From UBA10438 sp964432155 (GTDB lineage: Bacteria > Bacteroidota > Ignavibacteria > Kapaibacteriales > Kapaibacteriaceae): a stretch of 64,000 bases of DNA. Below the pieces are notes generated by a model. The model was not told where the DNA came from, ran no database searches, and was given only the letters and a program-made list of their open reading frames with translations. Both the position numbers and the translations under genes were made by a program. How positions within the stretch are numbered: the stretch's first letter is position 1; the number at the start of each line of letters is the position of its first letter. The stretch spans positions 143,233-207,232 of the forward strand of contig CAYSMF010000002.1 of NCBI GenBank assembly GCA_964432155.1, written 5' to 3'. Positions 16,729 through 26,164 of the stretch are shown one piece after another.

Positions 16729-18048
16729 ATGAGCATACGCAAGGATATTCGAGACACCCTGGCACTGGCAGCGCCGATCGCAGCCTCGCAGGTATCAGAC
16801 ATGCTAACGCTGGCCGTTGACCTGATCATGGTCGGAAGTCTCGGTACACTCCCCCTGGCTGCCGTGACCCTTGCGGGGACGTCATCGACCATGGTCCTGC
16901 TCTTTGGCGTCGGATTCACGATTGCCATGACGCCAGAAATCGCCACAAGGATGGCGCGGGGTGACGCTCCCGGTGCTGCTGCTGCAGTTCGCAGTGGCAG
17001 CCAGCTCTCGATGATCGTGGCATTGGTTCTCGTAGGCGCGCTCCTTGCTGCGAGTCCGTGGCTGGAAGTGCTTGGGGCGCCGGCAGACGTCACGGCCTTG
17101 GCGATTCCCTACTTCCGCTGGTATGTGCTCTCGTTTCTCTTTCGGCTCGGATTCGGCGTCATCAAACAGACGTCGGAAGCGCTCGGCAACAGCCGCATGC
17201 CGATGATGATTGCCATCACAGCGAACCTCCTCAACGTGCTGTTCAATTGGATCTTCATCTACGGCAACCTTGGGATGCCAGCGATGGGCGCCGAGGGGGC
17301 TGGGTTTGCCACCTTCCTCTCACGCGTATGTGGCGTCGGCATTGGAATCGTGGTCTGGAGGCGTAGCGAGCTCTTCGCGCCCCTCCGGGCCCATATCACG
17401 AACGTTCTAACACGTCAGGAACGCAATGCGCTGGTACTTTCCGGCGCAAGCATCGGACTCCAGATTACGCTCGAGGTCGGCGCGTTCGCCTTTGGAGGAC
17501 TCATGGTAGGCTGGCTGGGGGCTGTGCCGCTCGCAGCCCACCAGGTGGCGCTCAACCTAGCATCTGTCACGTTCATGGGAGCCCTCGGTCTAAGCTCAGC
17601 AGCAACGGTGCGTGTGGCCTCAGCCGCGGGCTCTGGTACCGCGCACGACATTCGGCGTGCTGCGCATGTTGCCATTGGCATCGTCGTAGCTTTTGAAATC
17701 GTGACAGCTTTGTTCTTTGTCTTCTTGCGCCACGAGTTGCCGTTCTTGTACAGCCAGGATCCACTGGTTCTCGCACTAGCATCGCAGTTGCTCGTCTACG
17801 CGGCTGGGTTTCAACTCTTCGATGGTCTGCAAGTGGTCGGTATGGGCATCCTTCGTGGACTCAACGATACACGTGTACCGGCAATCATGGCATTTGTCGC
17901 CTACATCATGCTCAGCATTCCACTCGGATACCTCCTCGCCTTCCCTCTTGGTCAAGGGGCTCACGGTATCTGGATTGGCTACGTGATTGGACTTACCATC
18001 GCGAGTATCGGGTATCTGCTTCGCTTCCGCTCGATCACAGCCAAGTAA
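16729..18048 (+). CDS. MATE-family multidrug/cation efflux transporter
   Basis: MATE transporters export drugs or metabolites with Na+ or H+ uptake. From ATG 16729 the product has 439 residues and about twelve hydrophobic segments in two related halves. Early residues ALAAPIAASQVSDMLTLAVDLIMVG and later ISIGLQITLEVGAFAFGG-like segments match the family (paraphrased from residues 10-35 and 235-260). The frame is open far upstream, but that part is antisense to mreB. It is divergent from mreB; substrate unknown. Confidence 0.92.
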   Translation: MSIRKDIRDTLALAAPIAASQVSDMLTLAVDLIMVGSLGTLPLAAVTLAGTSSTMVLLFGVGFTIAMTPEIATRMARGDAPGAAAAVRSGSQLSMIVALVLVGALLAASPWLEVLGAPADVTALAIPYFRWYVLSFLFRLGFGVIKQTSEALGNSRMPMMIAITANLLNVLFNWIFIYGNLGMPAMGAEGAGFATFLSRVCGVGIGIVVWRRSELFAPLRAHITNVLTRQERNALVLSGASIGLQITLEVGAFAFGGLMVGWLGAVPLAAHQVALNLASVTFMGALGLSSAATVRVASAAGSGTAHDIRRAAHVAIGIVVAFEIVTALFFVFLRHELPFLYSQDPLVLALASQLLVYAAGFQLFDGLQVVGMGILRGLNDTRVPAIMAFVAYIMLSIPLGYLLAFPLGQGAHGIWIGYVIGLTIASIGYLLRFRSITAK

Positions 18049-18080
18049 CCGCAATCACATCTCCGTATCCTCTAAACGAA

Positions 18081-18110
18081 CAAGGGGTCGGCATTACTGC
18101 CGACCCCTTG
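18081..18110. terminator. Hairpin between converging MATE and T9SS cargo genes
   Basis: CAAGGGGTCGGCA pairs perfectly with TGCCGACCCCTTG around TTAC, a 13-base-pair stem. There is little T-rich sequence on either side, but the site between two converging genes fits a bidirectional terminator. Confidence 0.7.
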
Positions 18111-18136
18111 CGTTGGGTTACTATGTAACGAACCGC

Positions 18137-19477
18137 TTAGCGAACGATCGAGAGCGTACGTGTGCGCTGACCGTTAGCGTCTGTGTATGTGATTACCACA
18201 ACACCGTTCATCCATGAAGCTGTTGACAGGCGGAAATTGCCGTCTTCAGCAACTGTAGCAGTTGCGAGTGTGCGACCGTTGATGTCGTGCACTGTTACTG
18301 GTGTAGCTGCCTTGACTGTTGTGAACACGATCTGCTCGTTTGCGGCATCAAACCATACGCGAGCTGTCTTGCCCATTTCATCTTCAACGCTTACTGTGAT
18401 GTTACCGCTGAGGTTCACAACGTTGTCAGCACCGTCAGTTGCATCATTGTTGAATGTCACTGTTCCTGATTGTGCACCAAGAGTTGGGCTCTTGAAGCAG
18501 ATTCCAACCTTCACAGAAGCGCCAGCTGCAACCGTGACAGGAGCTGCTGGTGTTCCCGCTGCTGGGTAGAACAGTGGGTTGCTGAATGTCCAACCAGTGA
18601 TGTTCATGTCGACGTTGCCCGTGTTCGTAATTGTGACGCCGTCAGGATTTGGCGCACAATCTTCAACGTCGGCGGCCTTCTGAGCAAACACGAGTGCATC
18701 TGTTGTCTGGATGCGTGAGATACCAGGCGTACCGCTCAGGTTGCAAACTGCGTTACCGCAAGCTGTTGTAACTGTGAGGACGTCTGTGTCGTCGCCTGCT
18801 GGGCGAACAACTGGATTGTATGCGAATGCAACGTTGTGTGATGCACCAACAGCCAGGTTGATCGGACCGTTACCAGTGCCACCTGCTGTGATTGTGAACA
18901 CTGTGCCTGTCTGAAGCGCAATGTTTGTGAGTGTCATCGGACCGTCTGTGTTGTTCGTGATTGTCAGCTGACCACCCTTAGCTGGGTCGCCAACCTTCAC
19001 GAGACCAACATTGATCGATGTTGCCGAAGCTGTCGGTGTTGCAGCTGAGATCTGCACACGACGTGTTGTGAGGTTGCCCTTGAAGTCGCGGACTTCAACA
19101 ACGCAGTCACCTGGCTTCGATGGATCGATCAGCACAACGCGCCATGTTGCTTGTGTGACCTTTGGGTCCTTTGTGAACGTCGCTGGCGTGAGAGCCTCGA
19201 GACGCACGTTCACCGGAGTTGGGTCAAACGCAAGACGCACAGAAGCAAGACCTGTCTCTACCTGGTCGCGCTCTTGTGGAGTTTGACGAGGAGGGTCAGG
19301 AATGTTACGAGTTTCCGTTGCCGTGAATTCACGCACGCCGCAAGGGAGCGACTGTGAAGTCACAACAGGAGGCATGGTGTCGATACCAGGCACAACTGCC
19401 TGGACATTGTCGCCACCTGCTGTCATTACCTGCACAGCGAACACGGCGGATGCCGCAAGAAGGCACAGTTTACGCAT
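18137..19477 (-). CDS. T9SS-exported protein with ASH-like beta domains
   Basis: With ATG 19477 the product has 446 residues: a signal peptide (MRKLCLLAASAVFAVQV), a beta-rich N-terminal part, two choice-of-anchor-D/ASH-like modules (GQLTITNNTDGPMTLTNI near 200; GVTITNTGNVDMNITGWTF near 295), and a C-terminal T9SS type A sorting domain (VTVHDINGRTLATATV, ending RTRTLSIVR). Four Cys in the mature part may form disulfides. Probably a surface or secreted structural protein; no enzyme motif seen. Confidence 0.85.
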   Translation of the reverse strand: MRKLCLLAASAVFAVQVMTAGGDNVQAVVPGIDTMPPVVTSQSLPCGVREFTATETRNIPDPPRQTPQERDQVETGLASVRLAFDPTPVNVRLEALTPATFTKDPKVTQATWRVVLIDPSKPGDCVVEVRDFKGNLTTRRVQISAATPTASATSINVGLVKVGDPAKGGQLTITNNTDGPMTLTNIALQTGTVFTITAGGTGNGPINLAVGASHNVAFAYNPVVRPAGDDTDVLTVTTACGNAVCNLSGTPGISRIQTTDALVFAQKAADVEDCAPNPDGVTITNTGNVDMNITGWTFSNPLFYPAAGTPAAPVTVAAGASVKVGICFKSPTLGAQSGTVTFNNDATDGADNVVNLSGNITVSVEDEMGKTARVWFDAANEQIVFTTVKAATPVTVHDINGRTLATATVAEDGNFRLSTASWMNGVVVITYTDANGQRTRTLSIVR

Positions 19478-19577
19478 GACCAAATCCCTAAGTGAGAAAG
19501 ATTGTAGAAGTCGAAGTTGACGCTTCTGCAGCCCCTGAATACACCGTGTGGCGTCGAATTCAGGCCACATAACGCGC

Positions 19578-19605
19578 TATTATACGAACAGATGATGTTT
19601 GCGCA
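19578..19605 (-). promoter_or_regulatory. Sigma70-like promoter upstream of the T9SS cargo gene
   Basis: On the minus strand TTGCGC, 16 bases, TATAAT: a classical -35/-10 pair, unlike the TAnnTTTG elements elsewhere. It would give a leader of about 95 bases for the gene starting at 19477. Confidence 0.35.
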
Positions 19606-19683
19606 AAGGCTTGGAAATATTTTCTTTCCACCGTCCATTTGTCGCCACCCCCAAACGACCACCAACTCGTCGATAAGTTACAT

Positions 19684-19692
19684 TGTGGATAA
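19684..19692 (-). other. Perfect DnaA-box sequence
   Basis: TGTGGATAA is the reverse complement of TTATCCACA. It is a single copy in the 290-base gap before dusB, so it is a possible DnaA binding site but not evidence of an origin. Confidence 0.4.
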
Positions 19693-19755
19693 CAGGTTAC
19701 AGCTACCTTGCCCCCTTCCCCTGGCAGCACACACCCCATACGGGGCTGGGTGTTG

Positions 19756-19763
19756 TAGTTTTG
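19756..19763 (+). promoter_or_regulatory. dusB operon promoter -7 box, four bases before the ATG
   Basis: TAGTTTTG matches TAnnTTTG and ends four bases before ATG 19768. The transcript is predicted to begin at the start codon. No Shine-Dalgarno is present. Confidence 0.55.
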
Positions 19764-19767
19764 CAGA

Positions 19768-20751
19768 ATGAAGATTGGGCACGTTGAAGTCGACCAGGGC
19801 ATTCTCCTCGCACCGATGGAGGATGTGACGGATTTGCCGTTTCGCCGCATCTGTAAGCGGTATGGAGCGGACATCGTGTATACGGAGTTCATTTCGAGCG
19901 ATGGCCTCGTGCGCGATGCGAAACGCTCGATGGAGAAGCTCCGCCTCGCCGAAGAGGAGCGCCCAGTGGCGATCCAGATCTTTGGTGGCGACCTCGATAC
20001 GATGGTCGAAGCAGCCCGGCGAGCCGAAGATTCGGGACCTGACTTCATCGACATCAACTTTGGATGCTGGGTAAAAAACGTCGTTGTCCGCAATGCTGGC
20101 GCCGCCCTCCTGAAGGACCCACCCCAGATGCAGAAGCTTACGCGGTCCATCGTCGACGCTGTCAAAAAGCCTGTCACCGTCAAAACCCGGCTGGGATGGA
20201 GTAAGGATAACATCGTCATCCTGGATGTGGCTCGTATGATTCAGGATGCTGGCGCCGCCGCACTGACCGTGCATTGCCGTACACGGGATATGGGGCACGA
20301 CGGCGAGGCAGACTGGTCCTGGATTCCGAAAATCAAGCAGGTGGTGGATATTCCGGTCATTGTCAATGGCGATATCAAGACCCCTGAAGATGTACGTCGT
20401 GCGTTCAACGAGACCGGTGCAGATGCGGTGATGATTGGTCGAGCCGCAATCGGACACCCCTTCCTCTTTGCACATGCAAAAGAGTACATGGCTACGGGCA
20501 CCTATACGCCGGTTTCGTCACGCGAACGCATCCTTACCTGCCTCGAGCACCTCCGCCTTGAACTTGAGTACAAGCACGAGCGCCGCGCTGTTCATGAGTT
20601 CCGTAAGCACTATGGCGGCTACCTGAAGGGGCTCCGCAACAACTCACACTGCCGACAAGATGTGGTGCGGTACGATACGTACGAAGAAGTCGAAGCTCGA
20701 ATGCTGCAGTACGCCGACGAGCTGGATCTGATCCACGACGAAGCAGTGTAA
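19768..20751 (+). CDS. dusB: tRNA-dihydrouridine synthase (DusB type)
   Basis: This flavoenzyme reduces uridines in the tRNA D loop. The 327 residues carry LAPMEDVTDLPFRRICKRYG, the catalytic segment DFIDINFGCWVKNVV with Cys100, KPVTVKTRLGW and DAVMIGRAAIGHPF. In most relatives the active-site Cys is followed by Pro; here it is Trp. It starts an operon with tilS, hpt and ftsH, and its stop overlaps the tilS start (TAATG). Confidence 0.94.
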   Translation: MKIGHVEVDQGILLAPMEDVTDLPFRRICKRYGADIVYTEFISSDGLVRDAKRSMEKLRLAEEERPVAIQIFGGDLDTMVEAARRAEDSGPDFIDINFGCWVKNVVVRNAGAALLKDPPQMQKLTRSIVDAVKKPVTVKTRLGWSKDNIVILDVARMIQDAGAAALTVHCRTRDMGHDGEADWSWIPKIKQVVDIPVIVNGDIKTPEDVRRAFNETGADAVMIGRAAIGHPFLFAHAKEYMATGTYTPVSSRERILTCLEHLRLELEYKHERRAVHEFRKHYGGYLKGLRNNSHCRQDVVRYDTYEEVEARMLQYADELDLIHDEAV

Positions 20752-22127
20752 TGGCGGCATCGCTCCAGCACCGCGTTGAACGTGCACTTCTCGCACATGG
20801 AGTGCGGAACACTGCGTGTGTACTCGGAGTCAGTGGCGGACTGGATAGCATGACGCTCCTGCATTGTTGTATCAATCGCGCCCAAGATCTCGGACTCGTC
20901 CTGCATGTGGTGCATGTGAACTATGCGCTACGAGGCGAAGCGAGCGATGCAGATGAAGCACTAGTGCACACAACATGTGAGGCCAACAACATCCGGTTTC
21001 ACGCCGTGCATGCTCGTCCGCATGACGAGCCAACAATCGCGGAATACGGACTCGAGGCAACAGCCCGTGATCTACGGTATCGTTCGTTTGTGGACTACGC
21101 TCAGGCACACGCTGTTCCCGTAGTGCTCACGGCGCATACACTCGACGACCACGCTGAGACTGTGCTCATGCGCCTTGCCCGTGGCAGCGGCATGCAGGGT
21201 CTATCGGGAATCCCCACTTCACGCGAACTCGCACACGATGTGCGTGTTGTGCGCCCCTTTCGCACAATACAGCGGAGCGATGTTCTCGCCTATGCCCGCG
21301 AGCATGGAGTGCAATGGCGAGAAGACGCGAGCAATGAATCCGATACGTTTCTGCGCAATCGGATCCGTCACCTCGTGATGCCTTCGCTTCGTGAAGCTAT
21401 CGGCGGTCATGTTCTGCAGGGCATTGCGCGATCAACGGATCATCTTCGATCTCTGGCAGCATACGTTGGCGCAGAGGTTGCCCGAGCAGTGCCAACTGTC
21501 TTGCACACCGAAGGACACGCCGTAATCGTGGATCTTGAACAGCTGGACGCATATCACGATGCGCTTGCGACGGAGATCCTTCGAACAGGACTCGATCTTT
21601 CGTTTGACGATGTGCAGCGCGTCGTGGCTTTGCGGCATGCAGAAGTAGGATCAATCGCAACATTGCGTGGCAATAGGCACGTGGTTCGCGAGCGTGACAC
21701 ACTCGTGGCGACGCCATCGCGCGAGCACGTACCTTCCACACAAGTTGTCATCCATGGCGACGGGCAGTATGTTGCAGATGCGCAGGTGTTGCATGTGACC
21801 CGCGCGGATGTGTGCAATGTAGAGCTGCACGGAGGGCCATCGACTGCATACATCGATGCTGCCTCTGTGAACGGACGATTGGTATGGCGACCCTGGAGCC
21901 ATGGAGATCGATTTCAACCGTTTGGCATGACTGGACACGTCCTCGTGAGTGACCTCCTCACCAATGCGCATGTTCCCCATCAGCGCCGGAATTCCGTCCG
22001 TGTGCTGTGCGACGATGATGGTATTGTGTGGGTGTGTGGGTTCCGTCAAGCTGAACGAACGCGCATCACACGCGCAACAACAACGGTCTACACCTTTCAC
22101 AACGAAGAACTCTATCCCGACGCATGA
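20751..22127 (+). CDS. tilS: tRNA(Ile)-lysidine synthetase TilS
   Basis: TilS turns C34 of the CAT-anticodon tRNA-Ile into lysidine so that it reads AUA. The 458-residue protein has the N-type ATP pyrophosphatase loop VLGVSGGLDSMTLLH (28-33 is SGGLDS), then TAHTLDDHAETVLMRLARGSG and RNRIRHLVMPSL, and a C-terminal substrate-binding domain. It overlaps hpt by four bases (ATGA). The tilS-hpt-ftsH order is widely conserved in bacteria. Confidence 0.95.
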   Translation: MAASLQHRVERALLAHGVRNTACVLGVSGGLDSMTLLHCCINRAQDLGLVLHVVHVNYALRGEASDADEALVHTTCEANNIRFHAVHARPHDEPTIAEYGLEATARDLRYRSFVDYAQAHAVPVVLTAHTLDDHAETVLMRLARGSGMQGLSGIPTSRELAHDVRVVRPFRTIQRSDVLAYAREHGVQWREDASNESDTFLRNRIRHLVMPSLREAIGGHVLQGIARSTDHLRSLAAYVGAEVARAVPTVLHTEGHAVIVDLEQLDAYHDALATEILRTGLDLSFDDVQRVVALRHAEVGSIATLRGNRHVVRERDTLVATPSREHVPSTQVVIHGDGQYVADAQVLHVTRADVCNVELHGGPSTAYIDAASVNGRLVWRPWSHGDRFQPFGMTGHVLVSDLLTNAHVPHQRRNSVRVLCDDDGIVWVCGFRQAERTRITRATTTVYTFHNEELYPDA

Positions 22128-22684
22128 ATCACCAGAACGATCGGATCAAAGTACACGACCGCATGTTTCGTCCGTATATCTCGCAGCACGAGATCGACGA
22201 GATGACATCGCAGATTGCTTCGCGCATCAATACCGCGTTTGCTGGTGAAGAACTCACGGTGCTCATTATTCTCAAGGGGGCGATTCTCTTCGCCTCTGAT
22301 CTCGTCCGGAAGATCACGGTACCGCTCTCGATTGAGTTTACACGTGCATCGAGTTACGGCGACGGCATGACGCACTCAGGTACAACTCGCATTGAGGGGC
22401 TCACGGGCGACATCGCAGGTCGGAATGTGATGATTATCGAGGATATTGTCGACTCAGGAACCACGCTTCGTGAACTTGTCAAGCACCTTAGTGGGTTAGC
22501 ACCAAAGAGTATTACGATCACAGCGCTCTTGAGTAAGCCAGAAGTGCATAAGGACTCGATCACGATCGACTACGTCGGCCGTGAGATCGCTCCAGACTTC
22601 GTCGTTGGCTATGGCATGGATTATGCCGGCTACGGACGTCAGTTGGATGCGATTTGGGTCGTTTGCGACGATGAAACAACATAA
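22124..22684 (+). CDS. hpt: Hypoxanthine phosphoribosyltransferase
   Basis: Salvages hypoxanthine and guanine with PRPP to IMP and GMP. The 186 residues include LIILKGAILFASDLVRKI, the SSYGDGMTHSG loop and the PRPP-binding VMIIEDIVDSGTTLREL. Length and order are typical. It overlaps tilS by four bases and precedes ftsH by 27. Confidence 0.95.
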   Translation: MNHQNDRIKVHDRMFRPYISQHEIDEMTSQIASRINTAFAGEELTVLIILKGAILFASDLVRKITVPLSIEFTRASSYGDGMTHSGTTRIEGLTGDIAGRNVMIIEDIVDSGTTLRELVKHLSGLAPKSITITALLSKPEVHKDSITIDYVGREIAPDFVVGYGMDYAGYGRQLDAIWVVCDDETT

Positions 22685-22711
22685 AACCACCCGCCACACG
22701 TCATTGCGCCC

Positions 22712-24745
22712 ATGAACGGACAACAACCTCGACCGCAGCGCCCAAAGCGCGACCCTGAAGAAGAACAAGACATGACAGTGTCCCGCGTTCTTCGGAACAT
22801 CCTCATTTGGGTGGGCATCCTCGTTTCGCTTGTGATGATCGGCATGCTAATGTCGAACAGCCAGAAGCAAGAGTACCCGCTCACCTACTCGCAATACGTC
22901 GAGTTCATCTCGCGTGGCATGGTCGAGTCGGCCGTGATTACCAAGACACAACTCAACGACTTCGAGTTTCACGGTGTCCTGCGTGATTCGGCAACAATTG
23001 CCGTGAATGGCCGCAGCGTGAACATCAAGCATTTTTCGACGAAGCTGGGCGTGGTTGACTCGCAGACAGAGGCGCTCTGGCGCGCCAACGGCGTATCGTG
23101 GTCCTACGAGAGCGGCGACTCACCATGGTGGGTCTCTATCGTACAGTTCCTGCCATGGGTGTTACTCCTCGTTGCCTTCTTCTTCGTCACGCGTCGCATG
23201 CAGATGGGCGCCAACGGCGGCAAGAACATCTTCTCCTTTGGCAAGAGCCGTGCGCGCATGCTTCCCGAAGGTGGTGGTCAAGTGACGTTTATGGACGTCG
23301 CGGGCGCGGATGAAGCGAAGGAAGAACTCCGAGAAATCGTCGAATTCCTTCGTGATCCGGGTCGCTTTACCCGTCTGGGTGGCAAGATCCCGCGTGGCGT
23401 GCTCCTCTTGGGCCCTCCGGGCACTGGCAAGACACTCCTCGCACGTGCTGTTGCGGGTGAGGCGGGTGTACCATTCTTCACGATCTCGGGTGCCGACTTT
23501 GTTGAAATGTTCGTTGGCGTTGGCGCAAGCCGCGTTCGCGACCTTTTCGAGCAGGCCAAAAAGCAGTCGCCATGTATCGTCTTCATCGACGAAATCGACG
23601 CAGTCGGACGTCACCGCGGCGCCGGCTTAGGGGGCGGGCACGACGAACGCGAACAGACACTGAACCAACTTCTTGTGGAGATGGACGGCTTCGAGCAGAA
23701 TTCGGGAATCATCATCATTGCGGCAACGAACCGTGCTGATGTACTCGACCCTGCACTGCTTCGTCCAGGTCGCTTCGACCGTCAGGTCGTTGTCGATCGT
23801 CCAGACTTTAACGGACGCCTTGGCATTCTTCGCGTGCACACACGCAAGGTGCCGATCTCCAAGGATGTCAACCTCGAAGTGATTGCCAAGGGTACCCCAG
23901 GCATGAGCGGTGCAGACCTTGCTAATCTTGTCAATGAAGCTGCACTGCTTGCAGCTCGTCGCAACAGCGTCGACGTGACGATGTTCGACTTTGAGAACGC
24001 AAAGGACAAGGTGCTGATGGGCGTTGAGCGCAAGAGCATGGTGATGAGTGACCGCGAAAAGGAGACAACATCCTACCACGAGATTGGTCATGCGCTCGCG
24101 GGCAAGCTCTTGCCGCACGGCGATGCCGTCCACAAGGTCACGATCATCCCGCGCGGTCGTGCACTCGGTGTAACGTCGTACCTGCCAAACGAAGAAATGC
24201 ACACGATGAGTCGCGATCAACTCGAGACGCGCCTCGTAACGCTTCTCGCAGGTCGTGCTGCAGAACGTGTGGTGTTCAATCAGCTAAATACCGGCGCTTC
24301 GAATGATCTTGAGCGTGCAACGATGATCGCCAAGAAGATGGTCTGTGAGTTCGGCATGAGCGACGTGATTGGTCCGGTGCGCTATGCAAGCCAACACGAT
24401 GAAGTGTTCCTGGGTCGCGAGATTTCGCAACCCCGCGATCACTCGGAAGAAACCGCACGCACAATCGATGCTGAGGTTCGTCGCATCATTACTGAGTCGG
24501 AGCATCGCGCCGAGCAGCTCATGCGCGATAACCTCGATTTGCTGCATCGTTGCTCGAAGGCCCTTATCGAGCGCGAGATCCTCGACAGTTCAGAGCTCGA
24601 CGTGCTGATTCGTGGAGAAGAGCTTACACCGATGGTCAAGGATGTTGCATCGCTCCGTGAAAAGATTCGCTCGGCGACTCCTCCACAGGAATCTGCTCCA
24701 GAGAACGGTCCAGACCCTGACGGACTCGCGCTAAGTCCAACCTGA
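22712..24745 (+). CDS. ftsH: ATP-dependent zinc metalloprotease FtsH
   Basis: FtsH is a membrane-bound hexameric AAA+ protease that removes misassembled membrane proteins and some regulators. The 677 residues contain a charged N-terminus, membrane segments at about 29-47 and 141-159 with a periplasmic domain between, Walker A GPPGTGKT (234-241), Walker B IVFIDEIDAVG near 290, the SRH region, and the zinc site HEIGH (456-460). The tail is Pro/Glu rich. It ends the dusB operon. Confidence 0.97.
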   Translation: MNGQQPRPQRPKRDPEEEQDMTVSRVLRNILIWVGILVSLVMIGMLMSNSQKQEYPLTYSQYVEFISRGMVESAVITKTQLNDFEFHGVLRDSATIAVNGRSVNIKHFSTKLGVVDSQTEALWRANGVSWSYESGDSPWWVSIVQFLPWVLLLVAFFFVTRRMQMGANGGKNIFSFGKSRARMLPEGGGQVTFMDVAGADEAKEELREIVEFLRDPGRFTRLGGKIPRGVLLLGPPGTGKTLLARAVAGEAGVPFFTISGADFVEMFVGVGASRVRDLFEQAKKQSPCIVFIDEIDAVGRHRGAGLGGGHDEREQTLNQLLVEMDGFEQNSGIIIIAATNRADVLDPALLRPGRFDRQVVVDRPDFNGRLGILRVHTRKVPISKDVNLEVIAKGTPGMSGADLANLVNEAALLAARRNSVDVTMFDFENAKDKVLMGVERKSMVMSDREKETTSYHEIGHALAGKLLPHGDAVHKVTIIPRGRALGVTSYLPNEEMHTMSRDQLETRLVTLLAGRAAERVVFNQLNTGASNDLERATMIAKKMVCEFGMSDVIGPVRYASQHDEVFLGREISQPRDHSEETARTIDAEVRRIITESEHRAEQLMRDNLDLLHRCSKALIEREILDSSELDVLIRGEELTPMVKDVASLREKIRSATPPQESAPENGPDPDGLALSPT

Positions 24746-24767
24746 CAAAAGTCATAGTTTCCGAGAG

Positions 24768-24815
24768 ACCCTCTGGCAAAGTTGTGGTATCCACCACACC
24801 AACCAGAGGGTTTTT
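24768..24815 (+). terminator. Terminator-like hairpin directly before a lipoprotein start
   Basis: CCCTCTGG (24769-24776) pairs with CCAGAGGG (24803-24810), enclosing an inner TGTGGT-ATCC-ACCACA hairpin, and is followed by TTTTT. It would end the ftsH operon, but its T run stops two bases before ATG 24818 of the next gene and leaves no room for a ribosome site. Confidence 0.75.
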
Positions 24816-24817
24816 CT

Positions 24818-25405
24818 ATGAAACGGTACTCGGTAGCGCTTGCAATGCTTGCAAGCATCACAATGATGAGCCTCGTGCTCTCAAGCTGCGACTCGATTAT
24901 TGATGCTGCCTCGATCAGTGTTCCAATGACCGTGACGCTGAGTGGCGAATCGACCAATGCATCAATTCCCAAAACCGAAGAGTCATGCTCTGACCTCACC
25001 AGCCAGAAGACCTTCAACGACAACGTAGCGCGTATTCGTGGTGGGAGCATCTCAGATCTTACGCTGCGCATCACGGATTTGACAAATCCGACGTTCACTT
25101 CGGGCACGCTTGCGTCGCAGGTGTTTTCACGCGTGACGTTTACCCTGCGTTTTGACCCGTCGTATGGCGACACGCGCGTGTACAAACTCGGCGAATTCAC
25201 CAATGTTTCGCTTGCCGACTTGATGAGTGCGCCACGATCGCTCGCCCTTCATAGCGATGCCAATGATGCGATTGCGAAGATGGCCAGTCAGCCAAAGTTC
25301 TGCGTTACGACCGATTACGGTGCGTTCACCAGCGGTCCGGCCCAAGCCGACTACATCCGTGCCGTTGTAGAGATGACGTTGAAGTTCGAAGCGCGTACGC
25401 TCTGA
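24818..25405 (+). CDS. Putative lipoprotein, unknown function
   Basis: From ATG 24818 the product has 195 residues: a lipoprotein signal ending SLVLSSC (Cys24) and a beta-rich mature domain with two further Cys. No family recognised. The start codon comes two bases after the T run of a hairpin, so translation start or expression control is unusual here; an upstream in-frame start lies within the hairpin and is not credible. Confidence 0.8.
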   Translation: MKRYSVALAMLASITMMSLVLSSCDSIIDAASISVPMTVTLSGESTNASIPKTEESCSDLTSQKTFNDNVARIRGGSISDLTLRITDLTNPTFTSGTLASQVFSRVTFTLRFDPSYGDTRVYKLGEFTNVSLADLMSAPRSLALHSDANDAIAKMASQPKFCVTTDYGAFTSGPAQADYIRAVVEMTLKFEARTL

Positions 25406-25407
25406 CC

Positions 25408-26160
25408 TCAGAACTTCGTCATCTTCAAAAAGATGCTGTCGGGAATCGCGCGAACAAGTGCCATGATAAACCGCCAAATTCCTGGCGTGTACAGGACGAC
25501 TGCGCGACGTTGAATAGCACGTACAATATCTGCCGCGACGACGCGGGGTGGAACCATGAGTGGCATGGAGATGCCTCGCGTCATCGGCGTGTCTACCGGA
25601 CCAGGCTTCACGGTAAGAACATGCACACCCTTCGGACGCAGACGAACAGCAAGGCCTGAGAAGAATGCCGTCATCGCTGCCTTTGCCGCACCATAGGCGT
25701 AGTTGCTGGCACGCCCACGCTCGCCTGCAACAGATGAGATACCCACAAGACTTCCCGAGCCTTGCTCTTCGAGGACATTCGCATACCGATGCGCAATTGA
25801 GATCACGCTCACGGCATTGATCATGAAGCTTTCGATCGTTGCATCCACATCGTGATCGAGCACGTGTTGATCGGGCAAAACACCATGAGCGATCACCACA
25901 CAATCCACGGTACCCAACATTGCCTTCGAACGCGCAACGATGTCGGCGTGCACGTCGCGGGCGAGAAGATCTGCTACGTACACCGCAACATCCTCGGCTC
26001 CACGAGCGCGCAAATCTGATGCAACTGCGAGAACCTTCTGCTCGTCGCGCGCAACACAGAACAATCGCGCTCCCTGCACAGCATAGTACTTGGCAACCTC
26101 TTGAGCAATCGCCGATGTTGCACCGATGATAACGATTCGTGTAGGTGGTTGGACCGCCAC
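25408..26160 (-). CDS. Short-chain dehydrogenase, DprE2-like
   Basis: A 250-residue SDR with cofactor motif IVIIGATSAIAQEVAKYY and catalytic GISSVAG...YAYGAAKAA (Ser, Tyr, Lys). By context it matches DprE2, which reduces the 2-keto intermediate to polyprenyl-phosphoryl arabinose after DprE1 oxidation. Start is GTG 26160, four bases after the DprE1-like gene. The C-terminal segment (PGIWRFIMALVRAIPDSIF) may contact the membrane. Substrate assignment rests on neighbours; other sugar-lipid epimerisations are possible. Confidence 0.75.
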   Translation of the reverse strand: MAVQPPTRIVIIGATSAIAQEVAKYYAVQGARLFCVARDEQKVLAVASDLRARGAEDVAVYVADLLARDVHADIVARSKAMLGTVDCVVIAHGVLPDQHVLDHDVDATIESFMINAVSVISIAHRYANVLEEQGSGSLVGISSVAGERGRASNYAYGAAKAAMTAFFSGLAVRLRPKGVHVLTVKPGPVDTPMTRGISMPLMVPPRVVAADIVRAIQRRAVVLYTPGIWRFIMALVRAIPDSIFLKMTKF

Positions 26161-26164
26161 TTCC

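Noticed and set aside
19571..19767. Replication origin in the gap before dusB
   Set aside because: Only one perfect DnaA box, no cluster, no long AT-rich unwinding stretch, and no dnaA or dnaN nearby.
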